Source of the DNA: Bos javanicus | Lineage: Eukaryota; Chordata; Mammalia; Artiodactyla; Bovidae | Direction of reading: 5' to 3' | Assembly: GCF_032452875.1 (NCBI RefSeq) | Contig: NC_083883.1 | Span: 56,046,698 to 56,110,697 of the forward strand | Length of the DNA: 64,000 nucleotides | Shown: in pieces, positions 10,492-23,194 of the stretch | How the letters are laid out: each line of letters starts with the position of its first letter | Numbering within the stretch: position 1 is the first letter of the stretch | Made by a program: the position numbers and the translations under genes | The notes under the pieces: generated by a model | What the model saw: only the letters and a program-made list of their open reading frames with translations | Database searches by the model: none | Told to the model about the DNA's origin: nothing

Positions 10492-10722
10492 CTGAGCACC
10501 CACTAGCTGCAACAACGCCGAGTTCACTGGGAGGAGTTCAATGTCTGTATTGATAGTGGTCTGGTCAAATGGGCAAGCCTTGCGGTGGAGTTTGTTCAGG
10601 CACATCTTGCAGACAGTATGGCCACAACCCAAACTGATGGGCTTTCTAATTGTTTCGTCAAAAGTCTGAGTGCAAATTGGGCAGGAGAGGAAATCCGTCC
10701 ACTGTGGAGCTTGCACAGGCAT
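10492..10722 (-). CDS. RC3H1: RC3H1 exon 2: start codon and RING finger (residues 1-77)
   Basis: This is the initiation exon of Roquin-1, a cytoplasmic RNA-binding ubiquitin ligase that represses immune mRNAs such as those for ICOS and TNF by binding 3' UTR stem-loops. The frame opens [20 protein letters not shown]. The RING ligands are all visible: Cys14, Cys17, Cys33, His35, Cys38, Cys41, Cys50 and Asp53, giving the Asp-ending RING of the Roquin family. Residues 64-77 ([14 protein letters not shown]) complete the module. The ATG at 10720-10722 has ACA before it and CCT after it, a moderate context, but the protein start matches the known family start exactly. The donor is CAG|gttagt at 10486-10491, phase 0. 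Window exons 2-7 sum to 1102 coding bases. [10 protein letters not shown] distinguishes it from RC3H2. Confidence 0.97.
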
Positions 10723-10777
10723 TGTTCTGGAGTTACAATTTACTCACACACACACAAAATCTAAAGCAAAGATTCCA
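10723..10777 (-). other. RC3H1: RC3H1 exon 2, 5' UTR part (tentative border)
   Basis: The likely acceptor is the TTGATTCCAG at 10778-10787 on the minus strand, giving a 55-base leader before the ATG. A second AG (TTGCTTTAG, just inside) is an alternative. The pyrimidine tract is weak, so the border is uncertain. A short GT repeat lies within this leader. Confidence 0.45.
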
Positions 10778-12821
10778 CTGGAATCAAAATCTTTGAAAAA
10801 AGTTTTTTTTTTTTTTAAATATCTTCTGTAAATACAGTCAGCACATAGTGTGAAATATAACCTGAAAAACAAAGAAAGAAAATGACTGCCTTCCTTTACT
10901 GTACATTCTCACCCCACTACCTATAACATTTTATACCACATTTATATCAACACAGTCCACCTTTTTTGCATTTTGACAAAATCAGAGCCATAATAAAACA
11001 GCTAGTCTCATCCCTTCATTTTAGAGATGGAGAGTAGACCTCAGAAAAAGGAAGTAATTTGCTGTAGGTGACAATAACAAAGCTGGATCCAAGATCTAAG
11101 TCTCTCAATTTATCTAAGTTTATGATTGTTTTATATTTTAAAATTAGACTTAAGATAGCTAAGACTACTCTGATCTGCACACAATCTGTTCATCTGTGAA
11201 AATTCAGGAAGCTCTACACTTAACAATGTATACATTTCAGTGTATGTTATACCCTAATAAAGAGTTTTTTTTTAAACTGGCCTAAAGTAAAAACTACCCT
11301 AAAATATTTTTATCATCAAATTCAGTGTGGGTAATGAGATTAAAAAGCGATTGTGGGGTTTTTAACATTTATCTTAAGAGTTTTTGTTTTTTTTTTTTTA
11401 ACTGGTAAAGATCTTTAAGCCTCTGTTATGGCTTATATTTGCTGCTATAGTATATTGTGTTATAGTTAAAATGATTTACTTCAAAAGATTTTTTAAATTC
11501 TCAAGTTTAAGAATGATAGAACAATACAGTTAACCAGAACACATATACATACAGTTAAATTTTACTGTCTCTCCACTTCCTTTTGGTAGGGGATAAAAAT
11601 CAAATTACAAAACTTATCACCTGTGTCTAACATAAATTTTCTTTACATATAAAATCTAATCTGAAATTTCTTGCACATATCTGAAACAACCTGCTATACT
11701 TACTGTAACTGTAGTTTCTAAAAATGAGAACTGATGAACAGAACAATAAAGTAACACAGTATTACATGTTCTTAAAGATTTGATTATGCTCCCTAGAGAC
11801 TGCTTATGGAAAAAAAGAAAAACTCATCTAAGCTGTAATTAATTAGAAAGGTAAATTATCTACACATTTTATTTTCCAAGCATTACATTTAATTTAGGTT
11901 TTACTGAAGTAATTCAACCTTAAATGCAAGCCCATTATTGAGAGAACAATTTCCATTAGTATGCTAAAAAATTTTATCCAGTCACTGAACAAATTTTTAC
12001 TAAGCACTACTAGTACTGTGATCCAGACTCTGAATTATTAGGGAAACAATGAAACTCTGTAGTATCTGCCTTGTGAGTAACCTGAGCTTTGTCTGGATTT
12101 TTGTGCTATCAAATAAATGGATAATGGGGGAAAAAATATAAGAACCTAGACAGTTAACAAGTTAATTTCATATGTAGATCTAAAATTAAAGTTATCTGTG
12201 TATATGTTCAAATGGCCTGTGCAATAACAGGACAGAGTGAGTAAAGAAAATGCCCACATTTTTATTTCTATAATTAATTATAAATATTTTAAATAAAATA
12301 TACCTGCAAATAGAATGAGTAGCTACAGGCATGTTTACATTAATTAAATCTTTATACTTAATAAAAAGAGACCATCATCCAAAGTGTTAAAAAAGAAAAT
12401 GAAGTATCTAATTACTCAATTGTAAAGTCAAATGCTACAATTTGCATGGGGTTGTAGAATGCTCCAAAATAAAGGAGAAAAGTGCTTAAAAGACATAATA
12501 TTTAGAACAAGAACTGGTTATTAGTCAGAAATGTTTGCTGAAGTTGATTAAGTATCATCCAATCTTTTCTATAAATTAGCATGCAGCTTAAATTAATGCC
12601 TAAAAAGAATGTGATCTTAGGTTAAACCTTCACACAGTGAATGATTCCTTCCTTTTTACTAGTATGGCTGTGTAAAGAACTTAACATTTGTTAATTAATC
12701 ATAAAACAAAGTTAAAACATGGCTCTTTATTCCCTTAACACTGTAAAACTATAGAAACCCAAAAGAGCACAAAACATAAATGCTTTATTGCACAATCAGT
12801 ATAATTTTTACTATTTATATG
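10778..12821. other. 3' end of RC3H1 intron 1, repeat-poor
   Basis: No young transposon is visible here. I see a faint MIR antisense piece at about 11005-11110 (CATTTTAGAGATGGAG, AGTAATTTGCTG) and a faint L2 3' end antisense at about 11975-12065. An oligo-A/T stretch lies at about 10800-10820. The rest is unrecognised AT-rich sequence. Confidence 0.45.
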
Positions 12822-12911
12822 TCATGTGCCACATACTATAAATGTACTAAATGCTTTACATAGAACAAAATGATAAGAAGTAGGTAACTACTGTTATCTC
12901 ACTTTACAGAT
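12822..12911 (-). mobile_element. MIR SINE relic
   Basis: GTCATGTGCCACATACTATA, AATGCTTTACATAG and ATCTCACTTTACAGAT are antisense MIR landmarks. The MIR stops abruptly at a TA where a Tigger-type element begins. Confidence 0.6.
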
Positions 12912-13305
12912 ACAGTTGACCCTTAAACATCATAGGTTTGAATACCAAGGGTCCACTTGTACGTGGAATTTTTTTTTCAATAGTAAATACTGCATATTAC
13001 AACAACCTGCTTCCCTGGTGGCCCAGATGGTCAAGAATCTGCCTGCAATGTGGGAGACCTGGGTTCAATCCCCGAGTTGGGAAAATCCCCTGGAGGAAGG
13101 CATGGCAACCCACTCCAGTATTCTTGCCTGGAGAATCCCATGGACAGAGGAGCCTGGTGGGCTACTGTCCATGGGGTTGCAAACAGTTGGATATAACTGA
13201 GTGACTAAGCACAACACAGCACAACAACCTGCAATTGACTGAATCCTTGGGTGCAGAACCACAGATAAGGAGGAACCATACATATGGAGAGCTAACTGTA
13301 AATTA
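12912..13305. mobile_element. Tigger/pogo-type DNA transposon relic (MER2-like)
   Basis: The left end ACAGTTGACCCTTAAACATC and the following GGTTTGAATACCAAGGGTCC are the hallmark terminus of a non-autonomous Tigger family. The right part has TTGGGTGCAGAACCACAGAT and ends GCTAACTGTA, the shortened opposite terminus. A Bov-tA SINE splits it. A TA flanks both ends, as expected for a Tc1/mariner relative. Confidence 0.75.
13011..13220 (+). mobile_element. Bov-tA SINE nested in the Tigger relic
   Basis: TTCCCTGGTGGCCCAGATGG head, GGTTCAATCCCCGAGTTGGG B-box region and Bov-A body are clear. The 12-bp target-site duplication ACAACAACCTGC is perfect, at 12999-13010 and 13221-13232. Confidence 0.93.
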
Positions 13306-13430
13306 AACATAGATTTTCAACTGATCAGAGGGTCAATGGAGTTCAACTGTCAACTCCATGAGAAATGGAGGTTTAGTAAGGCTGAATAAGCTAAAAACAG
13401 AAAGAGCTGCAATAATAACCCAGATTTTAT

Positions 13431-13636
13431 TATTTAGTTGCTAAATTGTGTCCTGCTCTTTTGCAACCCCATGGATTGTAGCCCTCCAGACTCTTCTGTC
13501 CATGGGAGTCCCCAGGCAAGAATACTGGAGTGGGTTGCCATTCCCTTCTTCAGGGGATCTTCCCAACCCAGGGATTGAACCCAGGTCTCCTGCACTGCAG
13601 GCAGATTATTTACTGTTTGAGCCACCAGGAAAGCCC
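13431..13636 (-). mobile_element. Bov-tA SINE
   Basis: Minus-strand copy. CAACCCAGGGATTGAACCCA is the reverse of the B-box region, and GAGCCACCAGGAAAGCCC is the reverse of the head. Confidence 0.92.
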
Positions 13637-13865
13637 AATATGCGTTGTGTATAGATTTTATAACAGGTAAAAGAAAAACATAATCACAGATTCTGAGACC
13701 AAATTCAATATAGTACAATTGGGGAGCTTGAAAAAAAAATCAAAGCTACAGGGAAGCCAGAAACAAAACAAAAAATAAAACAGAGAGCAAGACAAAAAGA
13801 TATGAGGTGAGACTAAAGAATTAGAAGGAACCAAAAACTATAGGATCTTTTAACTCATAACCAGT

Positions 13866-14056
13866 AGCTCATGGTAAAGAATCCACCTAAAAAGCAAGAG
13901 ATTTTCCTGGGTCTGGAAGATCCCCTAGAGAAAGAAATGGGAACCCACTCCACTATTCTTGCCTGGGAAATCCCATGTACAGAGGAGCCTTGGCAGGCTA
14001 TAGTCCATGGAGTCACAAAAGAGACAAACATGACTTTGCAACTAAACAACAACAAT
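13866..14056 (+). mobile_element. Bov-tA SINE, diverged
   Basis: CTCATGGTAAAGAATCCACC, CACTCCACTATTCTTGCCTG and GGCTATAGTCCATGGAGTC identify it. The tail is AACAACAACAA. The tRNA-like head is partly lost. Confidence 0.85.
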
Positions 14057-15127
14057 GGTATCTGATCGTAAAGTTAAGGCACTGAAGAGCCAGGAAATGA
14101 TCCACTTCATTGTTTTTTAAAACAAGGTATGCCTATACTATCAAAACATGCAGAATAATTAAAAAGAGAATTAAGCATGTAGAAATGTTAAGTTAAAGCA
14201 AAATTTTCAGACCATTATGTATGATGTCATTTGTGTTGGGGGGGAAAATCCTACAGTCTTGGTATCAATGAATATAAATGGATAGAAGAAAAAGATACAG
14301 AAAATATCTAACAAACTTAACAGCAGTTACACAGTTGGGCAACTTACAAAATGTATACAATCACAATTTACTTACATAAGTACAAAAAACCTGAAATAAT
14401 GAAAACAAGAGAAGACAGACCACATTTAGAACACAAAGAATTACTATAAAACTATTAAAAACATTTTCTTTAATAAACTGATCTTCTTTTACTATACATA
14501 TTTGGATGGTCAAGTCATCAAAATTACTTATTAGTTCTTTATAAAATTCATTAAAAACCCTTTAAGAACTTCTCTATAATTTATGTTTCAAAGAACTAGC
14601 ATAATTTATTACTTTTATAATGAAATGTATCATTTCCATCTGTATTAACCTAGTAAAATGAAGTATATAATTGCTAACCCCTCACACATTCCAGTTAAGT
14701 AGCTCTAAGAGGCATAACAAAGTTTATAGAATTATCATTCAGAATCAGCACCCAGTTCTTCACTAAAAAGCACTCTTTTGACCAAAAACATGGGTTTGAG
14801 AGACAAGGAGAGAATATTTTAAAAGTTTGACTTTGGATAGAAAATTTAATGAATAAGAATAGGGTTAAGTCACACTTTGATGATTCTATTTCAATCAGCA
14901 AAATCAAAAACCAAAGCTTTTCTCAAGACTCAAACTGTCATTAAGTTGTAGTAGATACAAGAAGAATTTCCACTTCCTCATTCTTTAAACATCTTTCTCC
15001 AAAGTCATCTTTTAAAACATTGTTCAAGCTTCTCAAAGACAGTTCTTTACACCACCTTCAACTACAAAACACATCTAAACCACAAAGGACATATGACTTT
15101 GTGAATATAATAAACATTCTTTCAATC
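14057..15127. other. RC3H1 intron 1, nothing recognised
   Basis: About 1 kb of AT-rich intronic sequence between SINEs and the L1. No family could be named with confidence. Confidence 0.5.
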
Positions 15128-15138
15128 AAGAGTAAACA

Positions 15139-18100
15139 TGAGACACTTTAATCATAACAAGCATGAGGAGGCTGAGAAGACAAAGGAGCTGTCACTGGAC
15201 AAAGAAACAGGAATTAAGTGACTTTGTTGGAATTCTAGATGTGTCCAAAGAGATTATTGCAACAGGTGACAACCTGGAATAAAAATGAAAAAAATAAAAA
15301 AGTAACAGGAAGAGAGTGCCACACCCCACCTACGGCGACTGTGCTGTTGTTTTGGTCTCACCACTCCAGTGAAATAAATGGCTCTTCTCAACATCACCAA
15401 GATCAAGCCCTGAGCTTTTGGAGTGGGAGCACTGACTCCAAGACCCTAGACTACCAGAGAACTAACCCTAGGGAGTATCAAATAGTGAGAACTCCCACAA
15501 AGGAAACCATAAGTATTCCTTGTGAGGAAAACACAAGTATTAAATAATACATTAGATGAGATGGATCTCATTGATATCTTCAGGACATTCCATCCAAATA
15601 CAGAAGAATACACCTTCTTCTCAAGTGCACATGGAACAGTCAATTTAAGAAAATTGAAATCATTATCAAGCATCTTTTCTGACACACTAGACTAGATATC
15701 AATTATAAGAAAAAAACTATAAAAAACACAAACACATTGAGATTAAATAATACATTTCTAAATAACCAACAGGTTACTGAAAAAATCAAAAGGGAAATCA
15801 AAAAATTTCTAGAAATAAATGACAATGAAAACACAACTCAAAACCAAAGGGATGCAGCAAAAGCACTTCTAAGAGGGAAGTGTATAGCAATACAGTCCTA
15901 CCTCAAGAAACAAGATAAACATCGAATAGACAACCTAACTTTACACCTAAATAAAGCAAGTGGAAAAGAAAAAGAAGAACAACAACAAATTAGCAGAAGG
16001 AAAAAAATCAAAAAGATTAGAGCAGAAATAAATGAAAAAGAAATGAAAGAAACAGTAGTAAAAGATTAATAAAACTAAAAGCTGGTTCTTTGAGAAGATA
16101 AACAAAATTGACAACCCTTTAGCCAGACTCATCAAGAAAGAGAGAATAATCAAATCAACAAAATTAGAAATGAAAAAGGAGAGGTTACAACAGACAACGC
16201 AGAAATACAAAGGATTATAAGAGACTATTATGAACAACTATATGGCAATAAAACGGATAACCTGGAAGAAATGGACAGATTCTTAGAAAACTTTAATCTT
16301 CCAAGACTGAACCAGGAAGAAGCAGAAATTATTGAACAACCCAATTACAAGCACTGAAATTGAAGCTGTGATCAAAAATCTCCCAAAAAACAAAAGCCCA
16401 GGACCAGATGGCTTCACAGGAGAATTCTATCAAACATTTAGAGAAGAGCTAATGCCTATCCTTCTAAAACTCTTTCAAAACACTGCAGAGGGAGGAACAC
16501 TTCCAAACTCATTCTACAAGGTCACTATCACCCTGATACCAAAACCAGACAAAGACAACACAAAAAAAGAAAACCACAGGCCACTTATCACTGATGAACA
16601 TAGATGCAAAAATTCTCAATAAAATTTTAGCAAACAGAATTCACCAACACATCAAAAACCTCATACTCCATGATCAAGTTGGGTTTATTCCAGGGATGCA
16701 AGAATTCTTCAACATACGCAAATCAATCAATGTAATACACCGTATTAACAAATTGAAAGATAAAAACCATATGATAATCTCAACAGATGCAGAAAAAGCC
16801 TTTGACAAAATTCAGCAGCCATTTATGATCAAAACTCTTCAAAAAATGGGCATAGAAGAAACCTACCTCAACACAGTAAAGGCCATGTATGATAAGCCTA
16901 CAGCAAACATTCTTCTCAGTGGTGCAAAACTGAAAGCATCCCCCTAACATCAGGAACGAGACAAGGGTGTCCACTTTTGTCACTAGTATTCAACATAGTT
17001 CTGGAAGTCCTAGCTACAGCAATCAGAGAAGAAAAAGAAATAAAAGGAATCCAGATAGAAAAGAGGAAGTAAAGCGCTCACTGTCTGCAGGTGACATGAT
17101 ACTGTACATAGAAAATCCTAAAGATAGTATCAAAAAATTACTACAGCTAATCAGTTAATTTAGCAAAGTTGCAGGATACAAAATCAGTACACAGCAATCA
17201 CTTGCAATTCTATATACTAACAATGAAATATCAGAAAGAGAAATTAAGGAAGTAATCCCATTCACCATTGCAACAAAAAATAAAAATATCTCTAGGAATA
17301 AACTTACCTAAGGAGACAAAAGAACTCTACACAAAAAATTATAAGACACTGATGAAAGAAATCAAAGATGACATAAACAGATGGAGAGATATTCCATGTT
17401 CCTGGGTAGGAAGAATCAATATTGTGAAAATGACTATACTACTAAATGCAATCTACAGTTTCAATGCGATCCCTATCAAATTACCAATGGCAGTTTTCAC
17501 AGAACTACAAGAAAAAATTTCACAATTCATATGGAAACACAAAAGACCCTGATTAGCCAAAGCAGTCTTGAGAAAGAACGATGGAGCTGGAGGAATCAAC
17601 CTTCCTGACTTCAGATTATACCATAATGCTACAGTCATCAAGACAGTATGGTACTGGCACAAAAACAGAAATATAGCCCAATGGAACAAGATAGAAAGCC
17701 CAGAAATAAACCCACACACCTACAGGTATCTTATTTTGACAAAGGAGGCAAGAATATACAATGGGGGCAAAGACAGCCTCTTCAATAAATGATGCTGGAA
17801 AAATTGGATAGCTACACATAAAAGAATGAAATTAGAACACTTCCTAACACGACACACAAAGATAAACTCAAAATGGATCAAAGACCTAAATGTAAGACCA
17901 AAAACTATAAAACTGTTAGAGGAAAACATAGGCAGAACACTTGATGACAGAAATCAAAGCAAGATCCTCTATGACCCACCTCCTCCTAGAGTGATGGAAA
18001 TAAAAACAAAAGTAAACAAGTGGGACCTGATTAAACTCAAAAGCCTTTTGCACAGCAAAGGAAACTAAGCAAGGTGAAAAGACAACCCTCAGAATGGGAG

Positions 18101-19157
18101 AAAATAACAGCAAATGAAACAACTGACAAAGGATTAATTTCCAAAATATACAAGTAGCTCATACAACTCAATGCCAGAAAAGCAAACAACCCAATCAAAA
18201 GTGGGAAAGAGACTTAAATAGACATTTCTTCAAAGAAAACATGCAGATGGCTAGCAAACACATGAAAAGATGCTCAACACTGCTCATTATTAGAGAAATG
18301 CAAATCAAAACTCCAATGAGATATCACTTCACACAGGTCAGAGTGGCCATCATTTCAAAAAGTGTACAACAACAAATGCTGGAGAGGGTGTGGAGAAATG
18401 GAACACTCTTGCACTTTAGGTGGGAATGTAAATTGATACAGCCACTATGGAAGATGGTATGGAGATTCCTTAAAAAACTAGGAATAAAACCACCATATGA
18501 CCCAGCAATCCCACTCCTAGGCATAAACCCCGAGGAAACCAAATTGAAAAAGACACATTTCCCATTGTTCATTGCAGCACTATTTACAACAGCTAGAGCA
18601 TGGAAGCAACCTAGATGTCCACCAACAGATGATGGATAAGGAAGTTGTGGTACATATACACAGTGGAATATTACTCAGCCATAAGAAGGAACACATTTGA
18701 GTCAGTTCTAATGAGGTGGATGAACCTAGAGCCTATTATACAGAGTGAAGTAAGTCAGAAAGAGAAAGATAAATATTGTATACTAATGTATATATACGCA
18801 ATCTAGAAAAATGGTACTGAAGAATTTATTTGCAGGGCAGCAACGGAGAAACAGACATATGGAATAGATTTATGGACATGAGGAGAGGGGAGAAGAGGGT
18901 GAGACGTATGGAGAGAGTAACATGGAAACTTACATTACCATATGTAAAACAGATAGCCAATGGAAATTTGCTGTATGTCTCAGGAAACTGAAACAGGGGC
19001 TCTGTGTCAACCTAGAGGGGTAGGACTGGGAGGGAGATGGAAGGGAGGTTCAAAAGGGAGGGGATATATGAATACCTATGGCTGATTCATGTTGAGGTTT
19101 GACAGAAAACAACAAAATTCTGTAAAGCAATTATCCTTCAATTAAAAAACAAATAAA
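15139..19157 (+). mobile_element. Ruminant L1 (L1-BT type), internally deleted, dead
   Basis: The element reads on the plus strand, opposite to RC3H1. A 5' UTR-like part at about 15240-15545 (GGAGCACTGACTCCAAGACC) is joined directly to the second half of the ORF2 endonuclease region (MDLIDIFRTFHPNTEEYTFF at about 15570). ORF1 and early ORF2 are therefore missing. RT blocks follow: NLPKNKSPGPDGFTGEFYQT (about 16377), DQVGFIPGMQ, DAEKAFDKIQ. The FADD catalytic box has decayed to SAGD near 17085, and several stops and frameshifts break the frame. The 3' UTR spans about 18840-19150 with an A-rich tail. An 11-bp target-site duplication AAGAGTAAACA is seen at 15128-15138 and 19158-19168. Confidence 0.85.
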
Positions 19158-19168
19158 AAGAGTAAACA

Positions 19169-19791
19169 CAAAATAAAATTATTAAATACCAACATGTAGA
19201 TTCTTTAAACTTCCTCAGAGCAAGGCTATGTAAGAAAAAAAATTTTCTATTAATTAATGCACATGTGCTCAAAGTCTGCAGGTAAAATATGTGTTAGAGC
19301 TCAGACTAAATCTAGCTCATTAAGAGTAATTCTACTGGAACCTTCCTAATCAGAAACAGAACATAAATGATGGATCCTCTTATTTCTAAAAAAAATACAA
19401 GAGTCACTCTGCTGCTCAATGATGAGAGCAATGGTTAACTTTCCCATCAGTTTAAACAAGACCTACTCTCCTTTGTAGATGGCAACAACTGGTGATCTTA
19501 CTGTTGATAACTGATAATAGATCATTCAGAATACAAATTAAACAGCACGCAGTCTGACCTTGAAGAGAGCCCAAACTTATTTTAAAAAATCATATATAAC
19601 TTCCCCAATAAAATACACATTCTTACACCCACAGGAGTATGCTTAAACAGCATTTAGAAGGTCATCTTCTGTGCCTTCTTCCATACCCTTGATAGGAGTT
19701 ACTAGACAGAACGTGACATTGACATTTTACTAATTCTTCCCAACTTCTAAATTCTGATTAAAAACCATCACTCAAAATATCTCCTATGCTG
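19169..19791. other. RC3H1 intron 1, nothing recognised
   Basis: Unique-looking intronic sequence between the L1 and a BovB tail fragment. Confidence 0.5.
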
Positions 19792-19939
19792 TTGCTGTTC
19801 AATCACTCAGTCATGTCTGACTCTGCGATCCCACACACTGCAGCATGCCAGGCTCACCTGTCCTTCACTATCTCCCGGAGTTTGCTTAGATTCATGTCCA
19901 TTGAGTCCATGATGCTATCTAACCATCTCATCCTTATCT
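19792..19939 (-). mobile_element. BovB LINE 3' end fragment
   Basis: GTTGCTGTTCAATCACTCAG, then CTCCCGGAGTTTGCT and GTCCATTGAGTCCATGATG, are the antisense of the BovB terminal 150 bases. It is a severely 5'-truncated insertion of the AACAACA-tail type. Confidence 0.85.
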
Positions 19940-20372
19940 ACCTATATTAATAAAATTAATCTTCAATATTATCATCAGAGTTTTTTTTTCTTTTAAAAGG
20001 AAATAAAATCTTATCAGAGTAAGAAAATTATTTCAGTGAACAGTAAACAATAAAACCACTGACTCATTCCACCAGCTAAGTGACTAGTTTGCAGACATCA
20101 AACTCCAAGTCATGTAAATGCCTTGTAGTAACTCCTTTCAAACCCATGCCTCTGCAAAACAACAAACAACTACATGTTGTGAGCCTTAAGGTTTAAGGGT
20201 GATTAAAGCAATTCCCAAAGAGCTACTATAGGCAAAATTATGATAACATGATGTGTAACAGAGCTTGGCTTTCCAAAAGTAAACCATGTGTCATGTCTCA
20301 TGCCAAGTGTTTTCAGGTGTGTCTCTCATTTAAATGTCCACCACGAATCTAAACCACAATCTAAACCACCAC

Positions 20373-20590
20373 CAGTAACCAGTATTTGTTAAGCACCAAC
20401 TAGGTGCCAGTACTTTCAGTGCTCTATATACTGTATCTAATTAATTAAATGTTCACAGCAACACTGTGATATAGTTATTTCCATTTTAAAGATAAAGAAA
20501 CCAGAATACTAGTGAGTGGCTGGACTATGATTCAAATTCAGGCCAGCTTAACCCATAAGCTGGTACTTTAAAATTCTCTAATTTCTGCCA
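20373..20590 (-). mobile_element. MIR SINE
   Basis: TTGTTAAGCACCAACTAGG, GTGCCAGTACTTTCAGTGC, CCATTTTAAAGATAAAGAAA and the antisense core GGACTATGATTCAAATTCAG fit a MIR read from the minus strand. Confidence 0.75.
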
Positions 20591-20629
20591 CTTAACAGGT
20601 GCAATTAAGTCATTATGGCAAGGGAGCTT

Positions 20630-20757
20630 AGGATGATGGAAATTTTCTAAAATTGTGCCGATGGTTGCACAAGTCTAAAAATTTACTAAAAATTGTTGAA
20701 CTGTACACTTAAGTAAATTTTACAGCATGTAAATTATACTTCAATAAAGCTGTTTAA
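20630..20757 (+). mobile_element. L1M-type 3' end fragment
   Basis: AACTGTACACTTAAGTAAAT and TAAATTATACTTCAATAAAG are the terminal words of an old mammalian L1 family, in plus orientation. Confidence 0.7.
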
Positions 20758-20865
20758 ATAGCCATTAAAGGTTTTTTATAAAGTCATAGTTTTTAATTTT
20801 AATGTAGTAATTTAAAAATATAAAGATACGTTTCAGACTGTTCTACGAGCACAGCAGTAATTCTA

Positions 20866-21078
20866 GTAGTAGTAGTAGTTTGGTCACTAAGTCGTGTTCG
20901 ACTCTTGCAATGCCAAGGACTGTAGCCTGCCAGATTCCTCTGTCCATGGGATTCTCCAGGCAAGAATACTGGAGTGGGTTGCCATTTCCTTCTCCAGGGG
21001 ATCTTCCTGACACAGGAATTGAACCCAGGTCTCCTGCATTGCAGGCAGATTCTTTACCGACTGAGCTACAAGGGAATA
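20866..21078 (-). mobile_element. Bov-tA SINE
   Basis: Minus-strand Bov-tA with a (TAG)n-type tail at its left end and the tRNA-like head reversed at the right (GACTGAGCTACAAGGG). Confidence 0.92.
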
Positions 21079-23190
21079 GCTAAATTAAATAAATAGCTAA
21101 ATTATACTGCTTTGAAGATTTCATTTAAATATATTCAAACTGACATTTTAAAAATTGTTAAAAAGTTATTACCATCTCCTCCATCAAGGTTTATTTTATG
21201 TGTGTCTGATTTAGAAAGAGAAGTAAGAAAATTAAAATTCCTCAAGTATCTATTCTGGCCTAGTCACTCTTCAGAAGCATTATTATACCCATTTTATAGG
21301 TAACTCTTGATCTTCAGCAGCATTAAATAACTTGCCCAAAGTTAATAAATTGTCAAGTTGAGACTAAAACTCAGTTCTTATGTTAATTCACAGCGTAAGT
21401 TACCTAGAGCAAGATATTACATCAAACAAACAAAACCTTATTGTCTGTAAGAAGAAAATCCTGGATCTCCTTCCACCCTGCCTTACCCCATGAGATGAGT
21501 TTAATTATTATCTTTGGCCTTAATTTGCCATTTGCCTGGGACATTTCCATAGCAACCAATAAACAGGGCAACATCAGAGAAGAGAAAATTTTTAACTATC
21601 TTGAAAAGTGATGCTAAGAGCAGAAAATAAAAACAAAAAGAAGAAAAATAAATGAAGGTTTAGTACAATACCACTCAGGGTTATAATTCTCAGAATATTA
21701 GTTAATTCACATATAAAACAGTGTGAGATTTCTGAAGACTCAAGGTTTCTCCAGCAATAACACCCTGTGAAGACTCAATTTTGACTGTAAAAATACTTCT
21801 TCCCAAAATAAACAAACTGAATTGTAACTTTATACTGTTCACAACATCCTAGATATAAATAACTTAATATGCTAATGTTAGTGCAAATATAGACAAATTC
21901 TTAGGACCAGTATAAAGAGAAGGACTTCTGACTTAAGAGGAGGAACAGGCCTGGAAAACAGAACTTGATTAAAAGGGTTGAGAAAGCTACACAGGGCTAA
22001 TTTAGGTGGCTTATTTTCCCAGAGTTCAGAGGGACAAAAGCAAACACTTCTATTTCCAATGTAAAGCCAAATTTAGCAGAAGAAATAGTAAGGAAGGATA
22101 AAGCCATTCACAGAGAAGCTGCTTGATCAAGCTGAAACACTGCAAGTGAAGGACAGCTACTAACTTTGGGTATAAAGTCTGAAGCTTCAGACTCCTATTC
22201 TATATAGCAAAGTTCTACACTGTGTGTAAAACGTGCTCCACAAGAGGTCATTAGAGTTATTACAGAGGTGGTGAAATAAAAAGGCCAAAGTCAAAAGCAT
22301 CATCTTAAAGGAGCTGTGAGGCAGTAGGCAGGGAAACTTATCTGTCATAGCAAAACATCAAAGAGTTTTTTTTTTAGTTTGCATTAATAGTCTGCTGAAG
22401 ATTACATATGCTGTATGTACATATGTCCTCACCATTTAATGGTGGCCCAAAAATCAAAGAATAATGAGAATAACAAAGTCAGATATATGTTGTTAACTGC
22501 TTTCAAATTAATTGTAGATGTCTGAAACTTGTTTTCTTTGTGAAAACTGATGTCTTATGAATAATAACACTTCCTAAAAAACAATAACAAAACCAACACC
22601 AAGAACAATGCACAGAAACTGTTTTGAGCCCTTTCTGTATATTAATTCATTTTACTTTAAAAATTAAATATCTTTTAAAAAAAAGAAAAATAAGAAAATA
22701 AGCTTAAAGACAGGAAAAAAAAAAAAAGTGAAGTCTCCTTAATTAAGACTCTTTTTTAAGCCAAAAAGATAACTCACTTATCTTTTGAAATCTGTCCTCC
22801 TGCTAAAATAATGGCTCCTTTTCATAAAGGAAGTTTACTCCTCCTGTCCCCAGAAGTTATTTTGAGACACAATGACAAATCTGATTGGCAAGTCCTCAAT
22901 AATCTTGAATGTAAGGGAAAATGTTCACTATAAAAAAAAAAATTAACTTGTGTCTCAGAAATTTATATTCCAGATTGTTAAATACTAATTTATAAAACTC
23001 CTGAGGAATTCAATGAAATTGAGACATTTTAAGGCACAACACTAATACTGTTTCTTTAATGTATCCTAATTTATTAGTTCTTTCCTTGCTTATATGGAAG
23101 CATTTAAGCTTAAATCTTTGTGAAAAGGAGCTAAAAAAAAAAAATTTTACTTCTATCTCTACAATGCTATAAGTAAAAAAAAAAAAAAAA
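21079..23190. other. RC3H1 intron 1, repeat-poor block
   Basis: About 2.1 kb without a young transposon. A faint MIR antisense piece may lie at about 21255-21380 (CCCATTTTATAGGTAAC, AATAACTTGCCCAAAG). Oligo-A runs occur near 22700, 22930 and 23175. No exon is supported. Confidence 0.45.
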
Positions 23191-23194
23191 GTAA

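Noticed and set aside
13011..13100. tRNA-like sequences as real tRNA genes
   Set aside because: The A- and B-box-like words belong to Bov-tA and CHR SINE heads, each followed by the SINE body. No free-standing cloverleaf was seen.
15737..18639. Reverse transcriptase-like frames in intron 1 as a host or viral gene
   Set aside because: These are ORF2 pieces of an L1 with 3' UTR, A-rich tail and target duplication, and a mutated catalytic box.
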